Origin: Bog-950 sp964423405
GTDB lineage: Bacteria > Bacteroidota > Bacteroidia > Chitinophagales > LD1
NCBI GenBank assembly: GCA_964423405.1
Contig: CAYREY010000004.1
Location: 80,319 to 144,318 of the forward strand
Direction: 5' to 3'
DNA length: 64,000 bases
Positions within the stretch are counted from its first letter, which is position 1. Every line of letters begins with the position of its first letter. Positions 1 to 7,099 of the stretch are shown piece by piece. The notes under the pieces are model-generated. The model worked only from the letters and a program-made list of their open reading frames with translations, ran no database searches and was not told the origin of the DNA. The translations under genes and the position numbers were made by a program.

Positions 1-2
1 AC

Positions 3-1142
3 ACACAATTGAAAAATGCGTTTAAAGGCGCCAATACCCGTATTAAGTTTGCCTGCAAGGCATTGAACAACATTAACGTCCTCCGCTTTTTTAAAAGCCT
101 TGGTGCCGGACTGGACACAGTATCTATACAAGAAGTATGGGTAGGTCTGCAGGCAGGCTTTAATCCTAAAGATATTATTTACACTCCTAACTGCGTATCG
201 CTTGAAGAGATTGACCTGGCCGTAAAAGAAGGGGTACAGATTAACATCGATAATATATCAATATTGGAACAGTTTGGCCACAAGTATGGTGCAAGCGTGC
301 CGGTATGTGTACGTATTAACCCACACGTAATGGCCGGGGGCAACATTAACATCTCTACTGGTCACATTGACTCTAAATTCGGTATCTCCATTTACCAGAT
401 GCGCCACCTGGAACGTGTTATTAAAGCGGGTAACATCCGTGTAAATGGGTTGCATATGCATACCGGAAGCGATATACTGGATGTGGATGTTTTTCTTCGC
501 GCAGCCGATATTTTGTTTGAGGTAACCGAACACTTTCCCAATCTGGAGTTTATTGATTTTGGCAGCGGGTTTAAAGTTCCATACAAACCAGATGATTACT
601 ATACCGATATTCAGGAAGTAGGCACAAAGCTTACCGAAAAGTTCAATGCATTCTGCAAAAGCTATGGTCGCGATCTTGAGCTGTATTTCGAACCGGGTAA
701 GTTTCTGGTAAGCCAGAGCGGTACTTTTCTGGCTAAGGTGAACGTTATTAAACAAACCACGGCTACTGTGTTTGTAGGGGTAGATAGCGGCCTTAACCAC
801 CTGATACGCCCTATGTTTTACAATTCGTACCACCACATGGTAAATGTAAGCAACCCTGCTGGCACACAACGTATTTACACCGTAGTGGGCTATATATGTG
901 AAACCGACACCTTTGGTTGGGATCGTAAAATAAGCGAGGTGCGTGAGGGTGATATTATCGCTTTTCAAAACGCAGGGGCCTATGGCTTTACCATGAGCTC
1001 TAACTACAACTCGCGTTTCCGCCCGGCAGAAGTAATGATTTATAAAGGCAAAGACTATCTGATACGTAAACGCGAATCGCTGGATGATATACTTCGCAAT
1101 CAGGTAGAAGTAGAGGCTTTGCAAGAAAAAATTGTAGTGTGA
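3..1142 (+). CDS. lysA: Diaminopimelate decarboxylase, 5'-truncated by window edge
   Basis: PLP-dependent decarboxylase that converts meso-diaminopimelate to L-lysine, the last step of lysine biosynthesis (cytoplasmic). The frame is open from base 3, so the true start lies left of the window; a TTG at base 9 is only an in-frame leucine codon. About 380 codons are visible, so roughly 20-45 N-terminal residues are missing relative to the family. The PLP lysine lies in FACKALNN close to the visible N terminus, the HMHTGSD motif of the alanine-racemase-like barrel follows, and the C-terminal region has the family's CETDTFG and GAYGFTMSSNYN motifs that complete the active site across the dimer. 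Fold-III PLP relatives (ornithine/arginine decarboxylases) are the alternative, but the C-terminal motif favours LysA. Confidence 0.93.
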   Translation, partial: TQLKNAFKGANTRIKFACKALNNINVLRFFKSLGAGLDTVSIQEVWVGLQAGFNPKDIIYTPNCVSLEEIDLAVKEGVQINIDNISILEQFGHKYGASVPVCVRINPHVMAGGNINISTGHIDSKFGISIYQMRHLERVIKAGNIRVNGLHMHTGSDILDVDVFLRAADILFEVTEHFPNLEFIDFGSGFKVPYKPDDYYTDIQEVGTKLTEKFNAFCKSYGRDLELYFEPGKFLVSQSGTFLAKVNVIKQTTATVFVGVDSGLNHLIRPMFYNSYHHMVNVSNPAGTQRIYTVVGYICETDTFGWDRKISEVREGDIIAFQNAGAYGFTMSSNYNSRFRPAEVMIYKGKDYLIRKRESLDDILRNQVEVEALQEKIVV

Positions 1143-1240
1143 TAACCTATTACCTTGTCATTTATTGTTAAGGCAGTTTATTGCAATTATGTATTTTTTA
1201 ATCTTTGCTGCACATCGTTACACAACGTTGCTTTATAAGT

Positions 1241-1876
1241 ATGAAACAACTTACACTAATCGCCCTTGTTTTTTTTAGTGCAACTGCATTGGCAAAAAGT
1301 AAAACCAGCACTTTGTATATTGCCGACAGGTTTACCCTGTGCGATACCACCGAGTGTATGCAGATGAAAATTAAAAAAAGCGCTGCATGGCAGGTTGCTA
1401 CAACCACTATTAGTGACTTTGTATACGAAGAGGGCTACGAGTACAAACTTAAAATAAGCACCGATCTCGAAACCGGTGAACAGAAACTGGTTAAAGTGCT
1501 GTACAAAAAGAAAACCGGTTACAACCCTGCCACTAAATTAGAAGGCCGTAGATGGTATTTGAAATCTATGTACGATGGCAATGGTAGTTTACGGTTAGGC
1601 GATACCACTTGTTATATTGATATTGATGTAACACAAGGCTCCGTTAGCGGCCGTGGGGTTTGCAACAGGCTGAAAGGTACTGCTAAGGGGGATGGGAAAA
1701 CCATCACCTTCAGCGATCTTGCCTACACTCGAATGAAATGCGTGGATCAGGGCAACGTAATGGAAACTATTATTACTAATCTGTTATCTACCACAAGCAC
1801 TTATGAGCGCCGTGGTCGCAGTATGTTAATACTACACTCGGCCAAAGGTTCTTATATGGTCTTCGAAAGCCTGTAG
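1241..1876 (+). CDS. META-domain (HslJ-like) secreted protein
   Basis: Protein of about 211 residues with a signal peptide (MKQLTLIALVFFSATALA) and a C-terminal META/HslJ-type domain (roughly residues 105-211), seen from the WYLKSM start, the GRGVCNRLKG segment and the TRMKC core. META proteins are small periplasmic or outer-membrane-associated beta proteins linked to stress or novobiocin resistance in E. coli; the biochemical role is unclear. The frame extends upstream to a TTG at 1205, but ATG 1241 gives a clean signal peptide and is preferred. The N-terminal half (residues 20-100) is not recognised. It stands alone between lysA and paaN on the same strand, about 100 bases after lysA. Confidence 0.75.
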   Translation: MKQLTLIALVFFSATALAKSKTSTLYIADRFTLCDTTECMQMKIKKSAAWQVATTTISDFVYEEGYEYKLKISTDLETGEQKLVKVLYKKKTGYNPATKLEGRRWYLKSMYDGNGSLRLGDTTCYIDIDVTQGSVSGRGVCNRLKGTAKGDGKTITFSDLAYTRMKCVDQGNVMETIITNLLSTTSTYERRGRSMLILHSAKGSYMVFESL

Positions 1877-2062
1877 AAGTAACGCCACCCTTATATTATT
1901 TAAACAGGTGGTTGTGGTATTCTACGTGTTACTATGTATTTGTAGTAATCACTTGTTGGCTAAGCTTAATGTTCTTAAAGCCCTTCGTGGTTAATAGTTG
2001 TATTTCCCGCCTTTTTCTATTTTCACGTACTCAAATTTCCGAAACACACAAAAAATCCGTTT

Positions 2063-3724
2063 ATGTCATCTGTAGCAGCAGTCAACTACAAAGAAATAAT
2101 TGATAATGCCATTAAGGCTATTCATGCCCGTACATTCTACGCACAGTATCCTGATAGCCCTAAAGCATACGGTGAGGAAGCACCGGGCAAAGGTCAGGAA
2201 GCTTACAATAACCAGTTGGGCAAACAGTTTAGCGGGTTGCTGCAACAAAACCCTACCGGCTGGGCCGGCGAAGAGGTTTCGCCATACACCGGTAAAGCAT
2301 TGGGCATTACCTATCCGGTGTTCGAAACCGAAACATTAATAGTGCGCGCAGGCCGTGCTTTCAGTACCTGGAAGAATGTAAGCGTAGAACAACGTACCGA
2401 AATACTGGTAGATGCACTGGAACGTGTTAAGCACCGTTTTTTTGAAATTGCGTATGCCACACAGCACACCACCGGGCAGAGCTTTGTAATGAGTTTTCAG
2501 GCCAGCGGCCCACATGCCAGCGATCGTGCATTAGAGGCACTGGCATTAGGGTACGAAGAACTTACTCGCTTCCCTTTAAACGTAACCTGGGATAAACCTA
2601 TGGGCAAAGTAAACGTAGTACTGCAAAAGCAGTTTAAACCGATACCTAAGGGCATTGGCCTTGTTATTGGCTGCAGTACTTTCCCTACATGGAACTCGGT
2701 ACCCGGTTTGTTCGCCTCGCTTGTTACCGGTAATACAGTTATTGTAAAGCCACATCCTAAATCAGTATATGCCATAGCTATAGTAGTAGCTGAAATACAG
2801 GCTGCCCTGCAGGCTAAAAGTATAGATGCCAATGTATGTCAGTTGGCTGCAGATACCAGCGATAAACTTATTACCAAGCAACTGGCCGAACATCCGTTAG
2901 TTAAACTTATTGACTATACAGGCGGCTCAGCCTTCGGTTCATATATAGAATCTATCCCCGGTAAAGTAACCTTTACCGAAAAGGCCGGTGTAAACTCGGT
3001 GATAATTGATTCTGTAGCCGATCTTAAACCGGTAGTGCAAAACGTGGCATTTGCAGTTTCTCTATATAGTGGGCAGATGTGCACCGCACCACAGAATTTC
3101 TTTATACCGGCCGGTGGCGTTAAACAGGGCGATACAATAATACCTTATGAAGATGTAAAGAAGGCCCTTGTTGATGCTATTGCAGGTATTGCCAATCACC
3201 CGCAAATGGGCCCCGGCACATTAGGTGCCATACAAAACCCGGCTACAGTTAAGCGAGTTAATTCTGTAAAAGATCTTGACGCTACTGTATTGCTCGAGCC
3301 GAAAACCATTGCTAACGCAGATTTTCCGGAGGCGCGTACCTGCTCACCAGTAGTGCTGGAAGTAGATGCCAAGGATAGCGGTATTTATCAGGAAGAGCTG
3401 TTTGGTCCAATAGTGCTGATTATTAAAACAAAAGATACCGCACAAAGTATAGAACTGGCTAAACAAATGGCCGAGAAACACGGTGCCATCACTTTCAGCG
3501 CATACACTACCAACGAAGAAACAGCCGCTACCATTACCGAAGAACTGGAAAGCGTATTTGCTCCGGTATCGCTAAACCTTACCGGTATGATATGGGTTAA
3601 CCAGCACGCCGGCTTCAGCGATTTCCACGTAACCGGTGGTAACCCGGCTGGTAACGCATCGTTTACCAACCCAGAGTATATCAACAAACGTTTCGTTTGG
3701 GTAGGACATAGAAGAGTAGCGTAA
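2063..3724 (+). CDS. paaN: Phenylacetic acid degradation protein PaaN, aldehyde dehydrogenase-like
   Basis: Aldehyde dehydrogenase superfamily protein of 553 residues matching the PaaN branch in length and overall sequence. PaaN/PaaZ proteins act in aerobic phenylacetyl-CoA catabolism, oxidising the semialdehyde released after ring opening. The NAD(P)-binding region (GLVIGCSTFPTWNSVP, then GNTVIVKPHP), the GG(S) turn (DYTGGSAFG) and the catalytic cysteine in SGQMCTAPQNFF are present. The MaoC hydratase domain of PaaZ is absent, as expected for PaaN. No other paa gene is in the window, so the enzyme may serve another aldehyde. The ATG start follows an AT-rich leader. The gene converges on pheS with a shared hairpin terminator between them. 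Confidence 0.85.
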   Translation: MSSVAAVNYKEIIDNAIKAIHARTFYAQYPDSPKAYGEEAPGKGQEAYNNQLGKQFSGLLQQNPTGWAGEEVSPYTGKALGITYPVFETETLIVRAGRAFSTWKNVSVEQRTEILVDALERVKHRFFEIAYATQHTTGQSFVMSFQASGPHASDRALEALALGYEELTRFPLNVTWDKPMGKVNVVLQKQFKPIPKGIGLVIGCSTFPTWNSVPGLFASLVTGNTVIVKPHPKSVYAIAIVVAEIQAALQAKSIDANVCQLAADTSDKLITKQLAEHPLVKLIDYTGGSAFGSYIESIPGKVTFTEKAGVNSVIIDSVADLKPVVQNVAFAVSLYSGQMCTAPQNFFIPAGGVKQGDTIIPYEDVKKALVDAIAGIANHPQMGPGTLGAIQNPATVKRVNSVKDLDATVLLEPKTIANADFPEARTCSPVVLEVDAKDSGIYQEELFGPIVLIIKTKDTAQSIELAKQMAEKHGAITFSAYTTNEETAATITEELESVFAPVSLNLTGMIWVNQHAGFSDFHVTGGNPAGNASFTNPEYINKRFVWVGHRRVA

Positions 3725-3780
3725 TTTGTTTTATACTAAAATTGCGGTTTATATCGCAACAATATAGTGGTAAGCACACC

Positions 3781-3824
3781 AATAGAAAACGGCGCATTAC
3801 ATATGTAGTGCGCCGTTTTCTATT
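3781..3824. terminator. Bidirectional intrinsic terminator between paaN and pheS
   Basis: Perfect 16-bp inverted repeat: left arm 3781-3796 (AATAGAAAACGGCGCA), right arm 3809-3824. The 12-base loop can itself pair further. The arms begin with A-rich and end with T-rich sequence, so the hairpin can terminate transcription from either side, as expected between convergent genes. Confidence 0.9.
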
Positions 3825-3837
3825 TTACAAGTAACAA

Positions 3838-4869
3838 TTATACAGCCGAAGTAAACTGCTTAAGGAAACGTATATCGTTTTCGAAATACAAACGCAGGTC
3901 GTTTACCTGGTAACGTAGCATGGTAATACGCTCTATACCCATACCAAAGGCAAAACCCGAATACTTTTTAGTATCCAGTGTACAATTCTCCAGCACAGCA
4001 GGGTCAACCATACCGCAGCCGCCAATTTCTACCCAACCGCTGTACTTACATACGGGGCAGCCTTTCTGGTTGCAGATAGTACAGGTAATATCCATTTCGG
4101 CGCTGGGTTCGGTAAACGGAAAAAACGATGGACGGAAACGTATTTCGGTATTGCGGCCAAACATTTCCTGTGCAAAGTACAGCATGGTTTGTTTCAGGTC
4201 GGCAAACGATACGTTTTCATCTATATACAAGCCCTCTACCTGGTGGAAGGTACAGTGCGCACGTGCCGAGATAGTTTCGTTGCGGTATACACGGCCGGGG
4301 AAAATATAACGCAACGGTGGTTTCTGGCTTTCCATCATCCGTATCTGTACCGATGACGTATGCGTACGCAGTAACTGGTTTTTATCTTCACTTAAAAAGA
4401 AGGTATCCTGCATATCGCGCGCGGGGTGGTCCTGCGGGGTATTAAGCGCAGTAAAGTTGTGCCAGTCGTCTTCAATCTCCGGCCCTTCGGCTACGACAAA
4501 CCCTATACGGTTAAAAATCTCAATCATACGGTTACGTACTATCGATAGCGGGTGGCGGGTACCTAGTGGTATATCAAAGCCCGGTGCGGTAAGGTCGGGT
4601 ACATCGCTGGCAGCCTGTTTGCCGCTTTCAAAGGCAGTTTTCAGTTCTTCCAGTTTACCCTCGGCAGCAGCCTTAAGGGCGTTCATTAGCTGGCCATACT
4701 CTTTTTTACGTTCGCCGGGCAACTGGCCCATAGCGCCAAATAAATCCTTTAGCACGCCTCTGCTGCCCAGGTATTTAATACGGAACTGCTCTAACTCATC
4801 GGCGTTGGCCGGTGTGGCAGTTTTAATCTCTTCCAATACGGCATTTGCCTTGTCGAAAATCTCTTGCAT
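3838..4869 (-). CDS. pheS: Phenylalanine--tRNA ligase alpha subunit
   Basis: Catalytic alpha subunit of the (alpha-beta)2 class II phenylalanyl-tRNA synthetase, which charges tRNA-Phe with phenylalanine. At 343 residues it is full length. It has the N-terminal coiled-coil region (about 1-90), class II motif 2 (GRVYRNETISARAHCTFHQ) and motif 3 (GMGIERITML near the C terminus). A CX2CX4CX2C-like cluster (CTICNQKGCPVC) in the insertion before motif 3 is seen in many PheS proteins. pheT is not adjacent, so the two subunits are encoded apart, as is common in Bacteroidota. The ATG at 4869 lies directly after a TATTTTCGCGCC element. Confidence 0.96.
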   Translation of the reverse strand: MQEIFDKANAVLEEIKTATPANADELEQFRIKYLGSRGVLKDLFGAMGQLPGERKKEYGQLMNALKAAAEGKLEELKTAFESGKQAASDVPDLTAPGFDIPLGTRHPLSIVRNRMIEIFNRIGFVVAEGPEIEDDWHNFTALNTPQDHPARDMQDTFFLSEDKNQLLRTHTSSVQIRMMESQKPPLRYIFPGRVYRNETISARAHCTFHQVEGLYIDENVSFADLKQTMLYFAQEMFGRNTEIRFRPSFFPFTEPSAEMDITCTICNQKGCPVCKYSGWVEIGGCGMVDPAVLENCTLDTKKYSGFAFGMGIERITMLRYQVNDLRLYFENDIRFLKQFTSAV

Positions 4870-4873
4870 GGCG

Positions 4874-4881
4874 CGAAAATA
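4874..4881 (-). promoter_or_regulatory. Candidate -7 box of pheS, almost abutting the ATG
   Basis: On the minus strand the sequence reads TATTTTCGCGCC directly followed by the pheS ATG. It resembles the Bacteroidota -7 element TAnnTTTG with a C for the third T. Only a few bases separate it from the start codon, so a transcript from here would have almost no leader. The same 12-mer precedes uvrB. Confidence 0.4.
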
Positions 4882-4888
4882 AAAAATA

Positions 4889-4906
4889 CAGGGTTATACT
4901 ACCCTG
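4889..4906 (-). terminator. Small hairpin terminator after the patatin gene
   Basis: Inverted repeat CAGGGT (4889-4894) / ACCCTG (4901-4906). On the minus strand it is followed by TATTTTTTATTTT, a T-rich tail. It lies between the patatin stop and the pheS start and would separate the two minus-strand genes. Confidence 0.5.
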
Positions 4907-4929
4907 ATTTTGGTTATAACGGCTTTGGC

Positions 4930-5697
4930 TTAATTGCCTGCAGTATACAGGGCTGTAATCTGCTCTTTCATACCCAATGTGTAATTGTAACCGGCATCAT
5001 AAATTTCCTGCGTTTTTTTAAACTCAAACAGGCCATACGCTGCCAGCATGGGCGGCTCAATAAATATATTGCACTTATCGGCCTTGGCTATTACCGAGTT
5101 ATAAATTGCCATGTGGAACGAGCGATCCAACACCACCGGTATGCTCATCTCTTCATCGCGATGGCTAAACGGGTTAACGTGTACACCAATTATTATATCG
5201 CAATTGCCCAGCAGCGGCTCTACCGGAAAGTTGTTCAGTATACCGCCATCGGCGTATACGCGGTCGTTATACTTAACCGGTTCAAATATGCCCGGCACAG
5301 CCGATGATGCCGTAATGGCGGTTGCCACATCGCCGGTAGAGATATACTCTGTTTTACCCGATTCGAGATTAGTAACCGCGGCTGTAAATAGCAGGTTAAG
5401 TTGTTCGAAGGTAGTTTCGCCAATAAACATACGGCAGGTGTTAATTATAGAGCGTGTTTTAAGCAGCCCGTCTTTTTGCCACGAAAAGCCCGGAAAATGA
5501 AAGATTTTTTTCTGCAGTGCTATCTCCAGCATTTTATCGGTAGAAAAGCCTGCTGCGTAAAACCCACCTACTACAGACCCTGCACTGGTGCCGGCTATTA
5601 CATCGGGCTTTACGCCCATTTCTTCCAACGCTTTAATAACCCCTAAGTGGGCAATGCCACGGCTACCGCCGCCCGATAATACCAGTCCTGTTTTCAT
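4930..5697 (-). CDS. Patatin-like phospholipase (RssA/NTE type)
   Basis: Patatin-fold serine hydrolase of 255 residues, expected to release fatty acids from phospholipids or related acyl esters. The three family signatures are intact: oxyanion-hole loop GGGSRG (residues 9-14), nucleophile elbow GTSAG with Ser38, and DGG with Asp150 completing the Ser-Asp dyad. There is no signal peptide or membrane segment, so it is probably cytoplasmic or peripherally membrane bound. The length fits the short bacterial RssA-like group and not the large T9SS-linked PlpD proteins. Physiological substrate unknown. Upstream of the ATG the minus strand reads TTTACTTTGCCGCCGTT, a promoter-like box very close to the start. 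Confidence 0.88.
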   Translation of the reverse strand: MKTGLVLSGGGSRGIAHLGVIKALEEMGVKPDVIAGTSAGSVVGGFYAAGFSTDKMLEIALQKKIFHFPGFSWQKDGLLKTRSIINTCRMFIGETTFEQLNLLFTAAVTNLESGKTEYISTGDVATAITASSAVPGIFEPVKYNDRVYADGGILNNFPVEPLLGNCDIIIGVHVNPFSHRDEEMSIPVVLDRSFHMAIYNSVIAKADKCNIFIEPPMLAAYGLFEFKKTQEIYDAGYNYTLGMKEQITALYTAGN

Positions 5698-5705
5698 AAC
5701 GGCGG

Positions 5706-5712
5706 CAAAGTA
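5706..5712 (-). promoter_or_regulatory. Candidate -7 box of the patatin gene
   Basis: Minus-strand TACTTTG within TTTACTTTGCC, eight bases from the ATG. It is near the Bacteroidota TAnnTTTG consensus but one base shorter between TA and TTTG. No convincing -33 TTG box was found at the usual 19-base spacing. Confidence 0.3.
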
Positions 5713-5863
5713 AACAAGTAATTGGCACGCTACTATTTAAAACAAGTTAACAGTACAACGTATCTACTTCTGTTAGGGTAGTTTGTGTATGCACACCAAT
5801 GCATGTTATTTGTGTAAGGTAGGTTAATCTGGTCAATGCTGGATATTACACAGCTTTACTCAA

Positions 5864-6415
5864 TCAATGCGCATTATTCAGATTTCTTTTAGCCTGTATA
5901 ATATGCCTTTCGTTATGTGTTATCACAAATCTAAGTGCATCGCCGGTATTAAGTTTTATTAACCTGAAGATAGAAGTAGGTATGTTACTGTTTTGTAGGT
6001 TTTTGTTTCTGGCTAGCCTTATATAGGTAAGTAGGTTTTCTTGTTGTTTTATAAAGTCAGCTACTACTGGATAAGGGTTTTCAATTTTTGATGGCGTGTG
6101 GCTAGTGGGGGCTTTCATTTTTTTTATGTCGGCCTTGGGTTCCATCATTCTGGTAAAGTAGTTACCCAGCAGGCCAGGCTTAAATTTGAGAGAAGTTTGT
6201 TTGTCGGGTGCAACCTGTAGGCTCTTTTTAATAAGTGGCAGGTAATACATTCCGTACGAATTTAAATGCCAAAGACATTGGGCAATACTCCACCCTCCGT
6301 TCACAGAATGAGCTAATAATTGCTGCTCGCTCAGGTTTTGGAATGTGCCAATAGCATCAATAAGGTGCTGTTCAGTAATCTTTTCAAGTTCATCCAGTAG
6401 TTGTTGTTGGTTCAT
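5864..6415 (-). CDS. DinB family protein
   Basis: Four-helix-bundle DinB/YfiT-like protein of 183 residues. The family includes thiol S-transferases and many uncharacterised metal-binding stress proteins. The putative metal ligands are visible: HLNSYGMYY in the N-terminal helix pair (around residue 50) and HNERHIIQAKR near the C terminus, giving the family's three-histidine pattern. An upstream TTG at 6442 would add nine residues; ATG 6415 is preferred because the domain starts just after it. It lies about 70 bases downstream of the Crp/Fnr-type gene on the same strand and is probably co-transcribed with it. Substrate unknown. Confidence 0.75.
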   Translation of the reverse strand: MNQQQLLDELEKITEQHLIDAIGTFQNLSEQQLLAHSVNGGWSIAQCLWHLNSYGMYYLPLIKKSLQVAPDKQTSLKFKPGLLGNYFTRMMEPKADIKKMKAPTSHTPSKIENPYPVVADFIKQQENLLTYIRLARNKNLQNSNIPTSIFRLIKLNTGDALRFVITHNERHIIQAKRNLNNAH

Positions 6416-6487
6416 AATTTGTTTGCCCGTTTTGATGGACAAAAATGGCTGGCTTTCGAAAAGTAATTGTTGGTAAATACCAGTATT

Positions 6488-7084
6488 TTAAATTTTAATG
6501 CGGTTAATAAGTTTACTGAAATTAGTAGAATCTATCCCCAAATAGTCGGCCAGGTATTTGTGTGGCACCAATTGCAACATATGTGGGCTACGTTGCATAA
6601 ATTTTCTGAATTTTTCTTCCGATGAAAAGCACTGTAGCTCTACTAGTCGCTCCAATACGCCTGTAAGTGCTATGGTGACATTCTTTTTCACCATGGCTTC
6701 TATGGCCGGATTAGTTTTGGTTATATGGGTTAAACTGGTATAAGTAGTTCTTATCATTTCCGAGGCTGTAAGCGTTTCGAAGTAGTACGCCGATGGTTTT
6801 TGAAGTATAAAAGAATCTACTACTCCGCTATAAGATGGGGCGTATGTAAAAATAATGGTAGCCTCCCGCTCGGCTTCGTCAAAATAGTAAATACGTTGCA
6901 CCCCTTCATTTACAAAATACAGGTAACGTTCTGTTTCTCCGGCGCGGGTTAATACTTCTTTTCGTTTAAAATGTACCGGCTCCCATATGTTCATAAAGGT
7001 TTTACGGTCGCTGTCCTGCAGGTTTGTATCTGCTGACAGTACAGCATGTATTTTAGCCAGATGTGGAGATAGGTCAGTGCTCAT
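6488..7084 (-). CDS. Crp/Fnr family transcriptional regulator
   Basis: 198-residue regulator with an N-terminal cyclic-nucleotide-binding-like beta roll (about residues 20-120: FKRKEVLTRAGETERYLYFVNEGVQRIYY) and a C-terminal helix-turn-helix (about 150-198: KYLADYLGIDSTNFSKLINRI). This short form is widespread in Bacteroidota and usually lacks the residues that bind cAMP in E. coli CRP, so the effector cannot be inferred. It starts 15 bases after the stop of the GT-C/TPR gene and precedes the DinB gene, so it may be read as the tail of the glycan operon and could regulate DinB or the glycan genes. Confidence 0.85.
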   Translation of the reverse strand: MSTDLSPHLAKIHAVLSADTNLQDSDRKTFMNIWEPVHFKRKEVLTRAGETERYLYFVNEGVQRIYYFDEAEREATIIFTYAPSYSGVVDSFILQKPSAYYFETLTASEMIRTTYTSLTHITKTNPAIEAMVKKNVTIALTGVLERLVELQCFSSEEKFRKFMQRSPHMLQLVPHKYLADYLGIDSTNFSKLINRIKI

Positions 7085-7099
7085 ACTATTACTGTATGT

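Noticed and set aside
258..1124. 288-codon antisense ORF inside lysA
   Set aside because: It lies wholly within a confidently identified gene on the other strand, has no recognisable domain, and is a by-product of the codon usage of lysA.
1912..2103. 63-codon ORF upstream of paaN
   Set aside because: Overlaps the paaN start, Cys/aromatic-rich with no domain or conserved pattern; more likely leader DNA.
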